Source: Miscanthus floridulus
Lineage: Eukaryota; Streptophyta; Magnoliopsida; Poales; Poaceae
NCBI RefSeq assembly: GCF_019320115.1
Contig: NC_089598.1
Location: 79,920,570-79,984,569, forward strand
DNA: 64,000 nt
Direction: 5' to 3'
The stretch's first letter is position 1. Each line of letters begins with the position of its first letter. Of this stretch, positions 46,306 to 58,180 are shown piece after piece. A model generated the notes under the pieces. It searched no databases, was not told where the DNA came from, and saw nothing but the letters and a program-made list of their open reading frames with translations. Position numbers and translations under genes: made by a program.

Positions 46306-47192
46306 TGTTGGGGGAGCCCATACGAAGTATGGGCCAACTCCCCCTCGAAGAGGCCTGATGAAGGAATAATGGCGGAGGCTATCCCTAAAATGACGGAGGC
46401 TCTATCCAAAATGGTGGAGGCTCTCCCCAAGACGGCGGAGGCCTAGCGCAAGGATAATGGCGGAGGTTCTCCCCGAGATGGCAGAGGCCCTCCCCAAGAT
46501 GGCGGAGGACTAGTACAAGGATGATGATGAGTTTCTCCTTGGGACGGCGGAGGCTCTCCTCGGGACAGTGGATGCCTAGTGCAGTGATCATGGCAAAGGT
46601 GTTCCCCGAGGCGTCGGAGGCCCACCAAGGTGCGAGACGATCAAGTCAGCGAGGCATACGTGAGGACAGTTGATGGGCCTCCAGTGGGCGTCGGCTTAGG
46701 CCCAAGGTGAAGACATCACGAGACGGTGTGATGAGAACACCCCTGAGGTTAGATACTAGGGCTGGAATATTCCTAGAATGTACCGTAGTAGTTGAGGGGC
46801 ACTGTTGTAAACTCTATAAAGTGGTAGTTGAGCCCTATAAATAGGGAACACTTGTAACTGTACAGGGGGCCCGGAAAATGAATGAATGAAACCCTAAGTC
46901 TCATGAGTCTGCATTGGATCCTCATTCTCTCTTTCAGGCAGTGCCTCCGCCGAAGCTAGAGTCCGGAGCCTCAGCCAAAGTCGAAGGCCTCCGCCCCTTT
47001 CTTACTCCCACTTTGCCAAAGCCTACTGAATCCCTCGTTTAGCGACCTTCTACCTGGAGCCTCTGATGGATGATCTTGTCCGACAGGAGTGCGCCACGTT
47101 CAGGGACCTCCGCCCGTCTTAGGCGGAGACCCCAACCTGAGACGAAGGCCTCCGCCCACTTCTCACTCTTGTTAGAAACCGATGTTTCAACA
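46306..47192 (+). repeat. 3' LTR of the nested element
   Basis: 887 bp, matching 39934-40847 with scattered substitutions, most apparent as C/T or G/A differences, and one 27-bp gap. Confidence 0.93.
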
Positions 47193-48660
47193 AACTAAAC
47201 TTGGGTTTCATCACTAATGTAGTAGAGTTAGTGATAGAGCCTACCTTGGAGCTAGAGATACGCTAGGGTCAGTTATAGGATAAGAGGTTAAAGGAAATCA
47301 CAGAGGACATAGTGATTGGTAAGGCATCAGGTTTCTGTATGGATGATAATGGAACTCTATGATTTGGGAAAAGACTATGTGTGCCTGAGAATAAGGCTAT
47401 ACGAGATGCAATTCTTCGTGAGGCACATGAGTTTACTTACTCTATACATCCCAGGAGTACTAAGATGTACTTGGGTCTGAAGGAGAAGTATTGATGGTAT
47501 GGACTTAAGATGGATGTGGCTGAATGTGTTGCTTTATGTGATACATGTCAGAGAGTCAAAGCTGAACATCAAAGACCTATAGGACTATTACAACCAATGA
47601 AGATACCAGAATGGAAGTGGGAAAGTTGGTATGAATTTTATTGTTGGGTTGCCACGCACTCAGAGAGGTTATGATTCAATATGGATGATAGTGGATCGGT
47701 TAACTAAGGTTGCTCACTTTATACCGGTCAAGACTCATTATAATGGACCGAAGTTGGCCTAATTATATATGGAGAAGATAGTGTGTCTACATGGAGTTCC
47801 CATGAAAATTGTGTCTGATCGAGGTACTCAATTTATGTCTCATTTTTGGCAACAAGTACATAGTTCATTGGGAACAAAGTTGAATTTTAGTACAACATAT
47901 CACCCTCAGACAGATGGACAAACTGAGAGAACTAATCAGATTTTAGAGGACATATTGAGAGCTTGTGCTTGCAGTATGGTACAGGTTGGGACAAGAGTTT
48001 GCCTTATGTAGAGTTCTCGTATAACAACAGTTATCAGAAGAGTCTCAATATGACACCTTTCGAAGCTTTGTATGGACGAAAGTGTAGAACCCCGTTGTTT
48101 TGGAATCAAACAGGAGAAACTCAAGTGTTTAGACTGGATGTTTTAAGAGACGTAGAGGAGCAAGTAAGGATGATTGGGGATAACTTGAGAGTGGCATAGT
48201 CTCGACAGAAGAGTTATGGTGACACTCGGAGAAGAGAATTGGTTTTCAAAATAGGGGATTATGTTTACCTAAAAGTATCACCAATGAAAAGTGTGAGAAG
48301 GTTTAATATAAAAGGAAAGTTAGCACCAAGGTATATTGGGCCTTTCAAGATTTTAGAGAGACGTGGAGAAGTAGCTTATCAGTTGGAATTGCCTGAGAGT
48401 TTGTCAGGTGTACATGATGTGTTTCATGTGTCTCAATTAAAGAAGTGATTGTGTGTACCAGAGGAGCAGATACCATTAGTGGAGCTTACAGTTAAGGAAG
48501 ATCTTACATATGAGGAATTTTCAGTAAAGATTTTGGAATGGCAGAAAGGGTTACAAGGAGCCGAGTTATAAAGATGTGTAAGGTTCAGTGGAATCGGTAT
48601 ACAGAAGATGAGGCTACTTGGGAAAGAGAAGAAGATCTAAGGAAAACATACCCTTAGCTT
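47193..48660 (+). pseudogene. Gypsy pol 3' part: integrase and chromodomain-like tail, decayed
   Basis: Resumes pol after the nested insertion (LGFITNVVELVIEP). The integrase zinc region has REAHEFTYSIH and CVALCDTC. The core shows the SDRGTQF Asp and YHPQTDGQTERTNQ with the Glu, and the first Asp region is at [15 protein letters not shown] in a shifted frame near 47680. The C-terminal domain follows ([48 protein letters not shown]). The last part (KVQWNRYTEDEATWERE, shifted frame near 48570-48655) resembles a chromodomain. Stops after IR, QL, TL, KY and VA and several frameshifts show decay. Confidence 0.9.
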
Positions 48661-48716
48661 TTTGAGTAAGCATCGTCCAAATCTTGAGGACGAGATTCAT
48701 GTTAAGGGGGTAGAAT

Positions 48717-51516
48717 TATAACACCCTAAAATTTGCATCATTTTGAAATAGGTGAATTTAATTTAATTATGCATTTTGTGAGCATGTAAACTTAGAAAAA
48801 TAATAACGTTGTTAAAATTAAAATCAAATATAAGGTCTACATACATGTTTGTGCATTCATGCTGATGCATATTTATTTTTGTGATGCTTGGGTTTGATCA
48901 AAATTGCAAAAGGATTTCAATTTGAATTGAATTTGGATTTGAAAATGTGTTTAAGAAAAAAAATCTTTTTCTCTCTCTCCCTGGCTTTCGGCCCACTCTT
49001 TCTTTTCCCTCCCGCACGGCCTAGCTTCCCTTCTCCATCTCGGCCTGTTGGTTCAACTAGCCGTTTCCCACAGCTTGGCTCCGCTCTTCCTCTCTTGCGG
49101 CCCATTCCAGTAGGCCGCATCGCAGCAGGCCGGCCTAGTCGAGCCGCGTCGCCCGCGCTCTCCTCTCTCTAGCTTGGTTTCACTGACGAGCTAGCCCCAT
49201 ATGCTAGTCGCGTCGTCTTCCACCTCACGATCATCTCCTTCACAGACTCTCCACGTCAGGAGTCCGCAACCGACCCGACTCCACCTTATCGCGTGCTCCA
49301 AGCGGTTTCGCTCCCATAAATACCGAGCCCAGTGTCCCGCCGCCTCCATCAAGTCGCCGAAGCCGTCTCGCCTCGTCCTAAGCTCGCCGTGCCGCCACCA
49401 CCGAGTTCAATCTGCCGAAGCCACGCGTCGCTTCCATCTGCTCCACGCCACTGTTTTTCGCCGTGGTAAGTTCGCCTTGGCCTCCACTTGCTCTCTGTAT
49501 CTTTCCCGAGTCGAACCATGGCCCGTAGGTTGTTTTCCACGTGCACCGCTCGTTGTCGGCCATGGCGCCGCTACCAAAGCTCGCCACCGGCGGCCTCTCT
49601 CCCTCATTCTCTCTCTGTTGTAATCTAGACTGTCTGTATCAGATCCAACAGCTGAGATCGGCTGATACCCTTTCGTCGAGGCCTTTTTGCAAAAGAGTCC
49701 TTTAGTTTCTCAGAATTCAAACCTGCTATCCCTACATTTTTTCTAAAGAACCCCTGTACTTCTTCTTTATCATGCCCATCATCCCTGGCTCAGTTTAAAA
49801 TCCGATTTTATTAATTTAAATTCTAAAATCAAGTTCCAACTATTTACAGAAGTGCCACTGATCTTTTTTTAGTCATAAAATCTCTGTTTTAGCTCCGATT
49901 TGATCCGTTCAAGTTGCGTTAGATTCATAATTGCGTAATCTACATGTTCATCATACTATTAAATATGTTTTCAACTTTTGAAATTCAAGGTTAGATTTAA
50001 TCTATTATTTTATTAAGGAAAATCTTGTTTAATTCATAACTTCTTCGTTATAGCTTCGATTTTTGTGATCTTCGCGTCTATGTGTTCGTAGCAAGACTTA
50101 GATTTGTTTTACAAACTTTTCATCTTGATTTTATATTGGTTGGTGTACTGTTCTAATCTATATCTTTTGTTGCTATGCATGATTGCTTCTAGATGCTTGT
50201 ATGTTGCTATGATTATCGAGTATAGATGGTGAGCAATTCGTGGGTGATCAAGAGTACTACTTTGACGAGCAGGATCAGCAGGAACACTTTGTTCAAGACA
50301 AGTATAGCATGGGATCATCCTTGTTTCCTATCAACTTTAATACATTTAATTCATATTGCATGTGTCACCTTGATAGGGATTCCCTATAATTGAACTTATA
50401 CCTTGTCTCCTATGGGATATGCATTGAGTAGCCTTGCTAGCGCTCAATTAAATCATGATCTTGTAACTTGACTAATGGTATATGCAATAAACATTAAAAC
50501 ATGACTTTTTAGCAACTTGGAAATAGAGGGCTAAAGTGTTTAGTAACTTTCTAAATGCTTCAGATTCCTCTTCCTAAGGACTTATCTGTAAGTGAACATC
50601 CGGGACTTATAGTATAGCTATGAGGACTACATGGCTCTGGCTTTAGCTCAGTATGAGGACATTTTCTAGCTTGTTAGAGGTTACCTTTATGGCATAAGAA
50701 TGGCTTGCCGAATCGGGTATAGGATAGCCGCTACTCTTATGTGTATAGCCATGATGGAATTGTGCCATTCGATAGGGGGTTCCTATATCTATTTGCCGAG
50801 TGAATCTAATGGCCCTAACTTATTAGATGAACCTTTGAAAGGCTTCATAGTGAACCCTATCTGCTCACCTTTGAAGTGTTTTGGGAGTAATTAACCTGGG
50901 CATATGGGTATCATGACTCACAGTGAAAGTGTACAACCTCTACACAGTGTAAAACTAGTATATTAGTCGTGCTCACAGTCATGAGCGACCTTGGACCCTC
51001 GTGGAATAGATGATCACTAAGAATTATCCGTTTATGCTATTCATTATTCTTGTTTACATTGATCATGTGTTTACTATGGGATTAAAACAACTTGTTGCTA
51101 CTCTTATACTAAAATTGTGACAACTAAAAGCTGAATGTTGTTAAACCTATGTCAAGCCTTTTGAGCCTCATGAACCCCATGTTACACTTATTGAGTACGA
51201 CACGTACTTACGCTTGTTTTTTTCATTATTTGGATAAAAATCCCGGATGGGTAACCGATGGCTATGGTAATGATGACTTTCCTGAGGATTACTAGACTTG
51301 TGGTCAACCAGTTGACGTCCCTGTGATATGGAGCTTCCATGAGAGATTTTTCTTTATACTTTCGCTATATTTATGTGAAGACTCTGTCTTATTATACGTG
51401 ATGTAATAAACACTTGTGATGGTACTATCTATAATTTGTCGGCTTATGTGTGTGACTGATCTCTGGGCGCATATAAGATTATGCATCCTATTCTATCCTT
51501 AAAATCGGGTGTGATA
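48717..51516 (+). repeat. 3' LTR of the Gypsy element
   Basis: 2800 bp. Starts TATAACACCC (TG changed to TA) and ends GTGTGATA (CA changed to TA), so both terminal dinucleotides have mutated by transitions. It is colinear with the 5' LTR except for the 73-bp segment it retains. Confidence 0.95.
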
Positions 51517-51521
51517 GAAAC

Positions 51522-52760
51522 ACAATCATCAAGTGCCTCTAGATGCAATCACTCAAGCAATGTAGTTGGATTCACTCCTAATCTCACAAAAATGATGAAT
51601 CAATGATGGAGATGAGTGAGAGGGCTTTGGCTAAGCTCACAATGTTGCTATGTCAATTCAAATGGCCAAGAGAGTGAGCTAGAGCCGGCCATGGGGCTTA
51701 AATAGGAGCTCCCATGAAATAGAGTCGTTGGGCTGCTCATTGTAGCCCAACTCGAGACGACCAGATGCGTAGGTCCGCCTGACCAGACGCATAGCCCCAG
51801 CGTCCGGTCAGCGGATGACTGCCACATGTCCCCCACTTCAAACCAGTGCGCCCGATCTCAATGGTCGGAAACACCCGCGCTCGTGTTAAGTTATGATCGA
51901 ACGCATCGTCCTGGTGTCAGGTCACGCGCATGCATGAGCCACCGAACCAATGAACAGATGCACTGTTAGTATGACCGAACGTGCCACCAACGTGGAGTCT
52001 GGTCACTTCTAGTAAGGGTGCCTTGACCTGACGCTGATCTGTGTCTGATCTTCTCCCGCTACGTGCTAAAATCAAGCACCGCCACGTCAACACTGATCAG
52101 ACACGGGAATAGAGTTCCCTGTGCGTCCGATCCTGCTTTGCTACCAACGTCCGGTCATTAGACCGAGACTGAGCCACTTCAACACCACTGACCGAACGCA
52201 TCGGTGCAGAGTCTAGTCCAGTGTTTGGTCGAGGGAAAACAGCCCCTTGACTTCACCAACTTCTCACCCTTGCTCAAATGTGCTAACTACCAAGTGTATC
52301 ACCTTGTGCACGTATGTTAGCATATTTTCACAAACATTTTCTAGGGTGTTATCACTCCACTAGATCTAAATGCATATGCAAATGAGTTAGAACATCTAGT
52401 GGCACTTTTGATAACTGGATTTCGATACAAGTTTCACCCCTCTTAATAATATGGCTATCTATCCTAAATGTGATCACACCCATAGGTGTCTTGATCACTA
52501 AAACAAAATGGCTCTATCACATTCACCTTTGCCTTGAGCCCATTTTGTTTTTTCTCTTTTTTCTTTTCCAAGGCCGAGCACTTCATTATCTCCATGGACT
52601 CCACCATCACCATGATCTTCTCCATTTGCTCCATCACTTGAAATGTGCTACCTATCTCATAATTACTAGAATAATAGGTTAGCATTTAGGGTTTCATCAA
52701 TTCACTAAAACCAAACTAGAGGTTTCAGAAACCAAAGATTTCCACGTTGTTTGTCGAAAT
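51522..52760. mobile_element. older LTR-retrotransposon remnant, split by the Gypsy element
   Basis: Text such as ATGCAATCACTCAAGCAATG, GCGTCCGGTCA, ACCGAACGCATCG, GTTATCACTCCACTAGATC and GTGATCACACCCATAGGTG is typical of the non-coding parts of large grass Copia (SIRE/Maximus-type) elements, from memory. Joined across the GAAAC duplication it continues 33380-33590. No gene is present. Family assignment needs a search. Confidence 0.45.
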
Positions 52761-52981
52761 TTCCTGCCCTGGGATAAACCCAGTGTCAACTAGTGTTGTC
52801 TAATATGTAATGATGATTAGTGTTAACATCAATCAATATCACCGCTTCTTGCATGTACTATTATGCAAATTAAATAAGTATTTGTATAGTTTTTTTCCAA
52901 AATGGTTGGCGAGAGTTTTGTCATAGTTTTATTAGAAGAAAGAAAACAACTCTTATTTTAAAGCAAAATCAGGCCCAAAAC

Positions 52982-54048
52982 CATAGTTATGAGAACTGGA
53001 CCCAACATCGGTTCGTTGGTTCATTGGTCTAACCATTAAGAACCGGTTAAACCGTTAGTTTGATAGTTTTAGACTAGACGAATTGAACCGCCTATAAATA
53101 CTTCAAACCAGAGCAATATAATAATATACAACAAATAATTAGCAACATATATCTGATGACATATTCAAATAAACTGATAAAGAACATAATTATATGACCA
53201 ACTTTCAACTAATCAAGCCTCAAGTCCACAATAGGTACTCCAAAATCAGCATGTCGGTGGCCCTTAACTTAAATAATCTAGTCGTCTGGCCCCGTTCGCG
53301 TGCCCTTAAACCCGACTTGATCCGCTTCTTTTTTCATCCGGAACAGTATTTTCCTCTCACAAATTCCTCCAGATTCATCCAGATTCTTCCAGAATTCCTT
53401 CAAGCGACATCATAGGAAGATTGATTTTAATTTAACAAGTTCCATAAATCATGGTACTCTAGAGTTGTTTTACTGGATATGCCTAAAACACACATGAAAA
53501 CATAATATATATGGAACACTAAAGAATTAGTGCAAAAAGGACTTGAATAGTAATTCAAATATTGCTCGTTGCAAAACAGTTAATAAACGTTAAAATAGAG
53601 CCTACTATTATGAAGAGCTCATCGAGATGATAAAAAGTAATATATTATTTGCTTAAATTAGAGCTTATATGAAAAAGTTATGAAAATAAAAAATTTAAAA
53701 GATAGCTAACCTTAGCGTAGCCAAAAGTCAACACCAGTAGTGTGGCGGACCAGGCTGCAACGTGCAGCACACGTCCAAGGATGAATGCTCCAGTCTGAAG
53801 CGCGAGGCGGACCCGCATGCAGTACACTTCCAAGCTCGAATTACAGTATGGTGGGGGCATGCGGCAGCAGGGGGCACAGGAGCACGTGTGCCACTAGCTC
53901 TGATCTGGCCGGATCACATGGAACCGGCTGGTTCAGCTGGTTTTACCGATCCAATTATATGGACGGTCTTTAAAGTAAACTAACTGTTGTGGTCTCTGGT
54001 TCGGTCTTTTATCGATTGGACCGCTAGTCCGGTTTAGTTCTGATAAGT
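52982..54048. mobile_element. AACCGGTT-rich long-inverted-repeat element, degenerate
   Basis: The left side (CATAGTTATGAGAACTGGACC, GGTTCGTTGG, AAGAACCGGTTAAACCG) is mirrored at the right (GGTTCAGCTGGTTTTACCG, GGACCGCTAGTCCGG, AGTTCTGATAAGTATG). The arms are 100-150 bp and diverged. A scrap resembling the hAT-like MITE of 19971 (GGAACAGTATTTTCCTCTCAC) lies inside at 53339-53362. No transposase is seen and the target duplication is not clear. Confidence 0.5.
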
Positions 54049-54855
54049 ATGACCAAACTCACACAACTAGGTAAGACTGCAACACTAAATAAGCATATAT
54101 AATTAACCTAAAGAACCAAAATGGCGAGGAGAGGAGGGGGGAGGGGGAGGGGGTGAATGAGTGCAAACCAAAATTCTTTGCGTAACTTGGTTATATCCCA
54201 AATTGAACAAAAAAACACCTCAAAACAATATAGAAATAACTCAAGACAATGAGAAACAGAGATAAGGGAAGAAAGGCTCAACATGACAGAGGCTACACAC
54301 TGGGGAAAAAAAAGAGAATACCAGACAGTCCGCAGGAAATGCACCGACAATTGAATCAGCGCAATTGTAGAGATGAAACAACTTCACCCTGGACGTTCCT
54401 CATGAAAAAAAAAAAACTTTCAACACTGGACTGTCTGGTCGGTAGAAAAGTGACAAGAAGAAAGAGAGTGTCGACGATCCGTACATGCCAAGAAAAGCAA
54501 ATACCGTACAATCGCCAGTGGTCCGGTGAAGCACGCGAAAACTTATTAGAGAAGCAAGTTCAGTGGAGTGCTCCAAAACTCAATCCAAACTAGCTTGTTC
54601 AAAATCATTCATAATCTGACATTTTGGGCACCACTTTCGATTTCTAGTAGGGTTGCTCTTGGACCAAAGAATTCAACAAGGTATAGGAAAGTAGGAGGTT
54701 TCCAATATTGAACTTCAACCAAAGCTTGATATCACTTTTGAAGTTAACAAGGTATGTCTTGTACTATTGTAATCAGGACATGCATTCTGTTGTACTATTT
54801 TAATTGGGAGAGAAGCTAGGTAGCTATTTTAACAACCTGAACATATATGCCCTAT
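54049..54855. other. non-coding stretch with a G-rich run
   Basis: A purine run (GGAGGGGGGAGGGGGAGGG) lies at 54130-54150. The open frame at 54249-54593 is Lys/Arg-rich and unsupported. Nothing else is recognised. Confidence 0.4.
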
Positions 54856-54861
54856 CCTTGC

Positions 54862-54996
54862 CTACATTTGCTAGGCAAGGTTAGGTAATCTTACTGGCTA
54901 CTTGTGTTGATAATGGAACCAAGCAACACAGGCTAGCCGGGTAAGACAACACAAGTAGCCAAGTAAGATTGCCTAACCTTGTCCAGCAAATGTAGG
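54862..54996. repeat. 135-bp foldback hairpin
   Basis: CCTACATTTGCTAGGCAAGG at the left is mirrored by CCTTGTCCAGCAAATGTAGG at the right. The arms continue through TTAGGTAATCTTACTGGCTA and its inverse, giving stems of about 47 bp around a loop of some 40 bp. It is probably a small MITE. Confidence 0.8.
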
Positions 54997-56190
54997 TGTC
55001 CGATCTTGTAAACCTAGCATGTTTTGTTGCCCTATATCAACACACACATGTGCCCACTATTGTGGTTGAACACTTCGCCAATTCTTCTTTCACTCGGGAC
55101 TGCACCGCCTTAGGGCATCCTCCCTCCCTTAATGGCTTCTCCTGCAGTAGCACCCTTCTTGTGGTGCATCCACACGTTGCTTACCATGTCTAGAGATGCC
55201 TCCTTCACTCCGCTATCTCTCACTCTTGCTTGCTTTTCTTTTGGCGCAAACAGGAATTGATTCTTACTAGGTGTTTATGTTTGTTTGGGTTTGGGTGTTT
55301 GTCAGATTGTGTGCCGACGCTTGTAACAAGTTAACAGAGGGCATAGACTAAGAAAAGATTAAGGTTCCAACGGCAATCCTTGCTCCCACATGTAATGGAA
55401 ATGGTACATATTGGATAGCAAGTTTGAATTGATGGTAGAAAAGGAAACCTTATATTTTCAGTAACACGTAAGAGAAGAATAACAATGGCAATTGAAGCTA
55501 ACAGATTATGGTGCATCAAATGGTTAACTGACAACTTTCATTTACATCCATCTTTGCTAAGGTAATGCAACCTGGGAAACAATAATTTTCCATGTTCTCA
55601 AAGGCCTTATTAAGCTTTTGGAAATTGTCCTATTGCGTAATATGTTTTGTCAATGGAATTCACATGTTACTTAACATATCTTGGTCTCCAAAGTCACATT
55701 TTTATTAAAAAAAAAGGCGGTCAAATGCAACAATGTTATTGTAGCAGTTTAGCAGAACTTCCCAACCAATTCACGGTTGACCTAGGCACTGGTCGGGGGT
55801 GGGTGGTTGGATGGGGTGACTAATGTAGGCAAGTTGCAATACACAAACAGAGCAGATACTTTGTGTTTCTTCTTCTATTCCAAGGGAATTTTGAATGTAC
55901 TCAATGAAGATAAGTACATAAGATCTTTTCTCCACTGCCTTCGTCCACAACAATTGTCATTTAACACCGATACACCCTTCACATATCAGCATTATTTACT
56001 AATTACTCAGAACCTAACTCCATTGAAAATTGGACTCATAAACCAAAATTCTAGAATCGATGTATTTGAACTGATTTTTCTTTTCATGGCAGCTCTAACA
56101 AAGCCAAGTGCAACGTATTAGCAAATATTAGCCAATACGTACGTCCGCGCGTGAAGAAAACCAAGAGAATGAGGGAGGCGATCTGCCTAG
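54997..56190. other. no gene seen
   Basis: Short frames only, none with recognisable features. Moderately AT-rich. Confidence 0.4.
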
Positions 56191-56749
56191 TATTGCACAA
56201 TTTAGGATATGCGGTATCTGATTTTGTGGTTGGAGGAAAATCTAGTGTTGCAGAATTTCGGGTCTACGACACCTGATTTTGTGAAAGGACGAAAATAAGA
56301 CATTTTGCAATTGGAGAAAAAAATAAGACAAGGACAATAGTTGATGGGTAAATAGGGTTTTTCCAGGCGATGGTTATTACACATATTTTATGCTAAAATT
56401 GTAGTTTTAGTTTGTTGCAATTTTTGTTGGCATAATCTGCAATTTTAGGATCTGAGAATAAAAAATTTGATAGACAAAATCACAAACCAGACAAATCTAA
56501 TATATATTGACACAAAGACAATTCATAATTTTTTTCTATAGTTAGACGATGACAAAAAAAATAATATGTTGTAACACAAAAACAATTAACAAATCACAAG
56601 AGTACAGATTACAAGATGATTAAAAAAATTAGAAGAGGGAGAAAACGAGGAAGCTGATAAATCCAGTCCGTGTTTGGATAAAGATCTGATAGGTAAAGCT
56701 GGCCAATAAAAAGAATACATCATCACTATAAATGTTCATGTAGCCTCGA

Positions 56750-57850
56750 GGCACGACGGCACGGCACGAAGCATGTTTTTTAGCCCGACACGAGCATGGC
56801 CCGGCCCGATGACGTGTGGGCCCGGGCTAGCCCGGCCCGAGGGAGTAGGCCGTGCCTGGGCCGCTGCTTAGGCCCGTGGGCTGGCACGGTACGGCCCCGC
56901 CTGCGACGGTCGGCCCGGCAGCGGCCCAGCCTCCCCCCTCCCCCTCCTCACTCCTCCCCTCCCCGCGGCCCAGCGCGGCCCACCGTCCCTGCCTCCCCCC
57001 CTCGTATAAGAGCGCACGCCGCGGTGGCTCTCCCCCTCCCAGCGCCGCATTCTCAGTCGCCCCGCTCGCCTCCTCACGTCGCAGCTCCTCCCCTTCTCAC
57101 GCCACAGCTCGCGATTCCCTCTCGCCTCTTCCGCCTTCCCCGCGCGCGGCGGCGTCTCCCTCACATGCATGGCCGTCTCCCTCGCGCGCGGCACAACATC
57201 CGCGGCAAGATTTGAGCGGCGACGGGCGGATTCAAGTGCGCCAGCAACCGCCGCCTCCTTGCCTCCCCGCGCGGCCCCACCTCCAGCCTCCAGGGCGAGC
57301 GCGCCGACGGCCGCCGCCGCTTCCCGTGCGCCTCTTCCGCCTTCCCCGCACGCGGCGGCGTCTCCCTCGCACAGTCGCACGCATGGTCCTCTCCCTAGCG
57401 CACGGCACGACATCCGCGGCCAGATTCGAGCGGCGACGGGCGGATTCAAGTGCGCCAGCAACTGCCGCCTCCTTGCCTCCCCGCGCGGCCCCACCTCCAG
57501 CCTCCAGGGCGAGCGCGCCGGCGGCGGTCGCCGCTTCCCGTGCGCCTCTTCCCTCCTACTCTCCCCTTCCCTCTCTTTGTGGGCCTCGGGCCATCCTGGC
57601 ACGCTTGGCAGGCCGTGCCTTCTCAGGCCGGCCCGGCCCGGCCCAAAAAACGGCCCAGCAGGTTGTGCCTGAGCCCTTGGTCAAGCACGACATCCGGCTG
57701 GGCACGGCCCAGGTGGCACGTCGTGCCGTGCCGGCCCGACCTCCTTCGGGCCCGTGCCGTGCTGGGTCGGGCCGGCCCGTTGGCCATATATACCATCACC
57801 AGCACAAGCTACGGGTCTACGGCATAAGATCAGACGGACGAGCCGTCGCC
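56750..57850. mobile_element. GC-rich GGCCCGGCC-flanked element
   Basis: Both edges are dense in GGCCCGGCCC, GGCACGGCAC and CGGGCCGTGCC words in inverted arrangement (56745-56930 and 57590-57790). This suggests a long, imperfect terminal inverted repeat of hAT/foldback style. The interior is a GC-rich tandem duplication. Frames of up to 333 codons occur on both strands because of GC richness and are not called. Confidence 0.5.
57123..57545. repeat. two-copy ~210-bp GC-rich tandem repeat
   Basis: CGCCTCTTCCGCCTTCCCCG starts copies at 57123 and 57329, and a partial third begins at 57543. Shared blocks include GCGACGGGCGGATTCAAGTG and CCACCTCCAGCCTCCAGGG. Copies differ by a short indel and a few substitutions. 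Confidence 0.85.
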
Positions 57851-58180
57851 TGAACAAACGAAGCATTTCGGTCGACTGATATGTAGGAAACGTGGGGTAA
57901 ATAAGACGGTTTGCGATTGGAGAAAAAAATCAGACAAGGACAATAGTTGATGGGTCAAATGGCACTGCACAATTTAGGGTGTCCGGTATCTGATTTATGC
58001 CCTGTTTGAATTCATAGGGGGGATCTAGTGCTGCATTCGGGTGTACAATACCTGATTTTGCCTTTGGTGGGAAATCAGACGTTTTGCGATGAGAAAATAA
58101 TCAGACTAGGACAATAGTATGGGTCAAATGGACTGCGATAAGAAAATAATCAGACTAGGACAATAGTATGGGTCGAATGG

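Larger units (their letters stand above)
39934..47192 (+). mobile_element. nested LTR retrotransposon without recognisable gag/pol, TSD AACTA
   Basis: The LTRs (39934-40847 and 46306-47192) start TGTTGGGGGAGCCC and end TTTCAATA / TTTCAACA. AACTA is duplicated at 39929-39933 and 47193-47197. The 5.46-kb interior shows none of the protease, RT, RNase H or integrase motifs on either strand. It is instead rich in CCTTCG and CCTCCG words and tandem repeats. That makes it a large non-autonomous retrotransposon (LARD-like) mobilised by another element. It sits in the same orientation as its host by LTR polarity (PPT-like GAGGGGCTAC before 46306). Confidence 0.92.
33591..51516 (+). mobile_element. 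Ty3/Gypsy chromovirus, 17.9 kb including a nested element, TSD GAAAC
   Basis: The 5' LTR is 33591-36317 and the 3' LTR 48717-51516, with GAAAC on both sides (33586-33590 and 51517-51521). A primer-binding site TGGTATCAGAGC (initiator-Met tRNA type) follows the 5' LTR at 36322, and a purine run precedes the 3' LTR. The internal region encodes gag, protease, reverse transcriptase, RNase H and integrase, with a chromodomain-like end, all on the plus strand. Pol is split by the LTR element at 39934-47192. Many nonsense codons make it non-autonomous. LTR ends and the order of domains suggest the Tekay/Del branch, which is an inference. Confidence 0.95.
56195..58180. repeat. interspersed GGTATCTGATTT / AATAAGAC repeat block split by a GC-rich insert
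   Basis: The unit (ACAATTTAGG, GGTATCTGATTT, AATAAGAC, AAGGACAATAGTTGATGGG) appears at 56195-56350 and again at 57895-58180, where part of it recurs two or three more times in shortened form. The GC-rich element at 56750-57850 lies between. It may be a duplication or the flanks of an old insertion. Confidence 0.5.

Noticed and set aside
56852..57853. 333-codon plus and 244-codon minus frames in the GC-rich element
   Set aside because: High GC keeps several overlapping frames open, and the encoded text is Pro/Ala/Arg low complexity with a tandem duplication.
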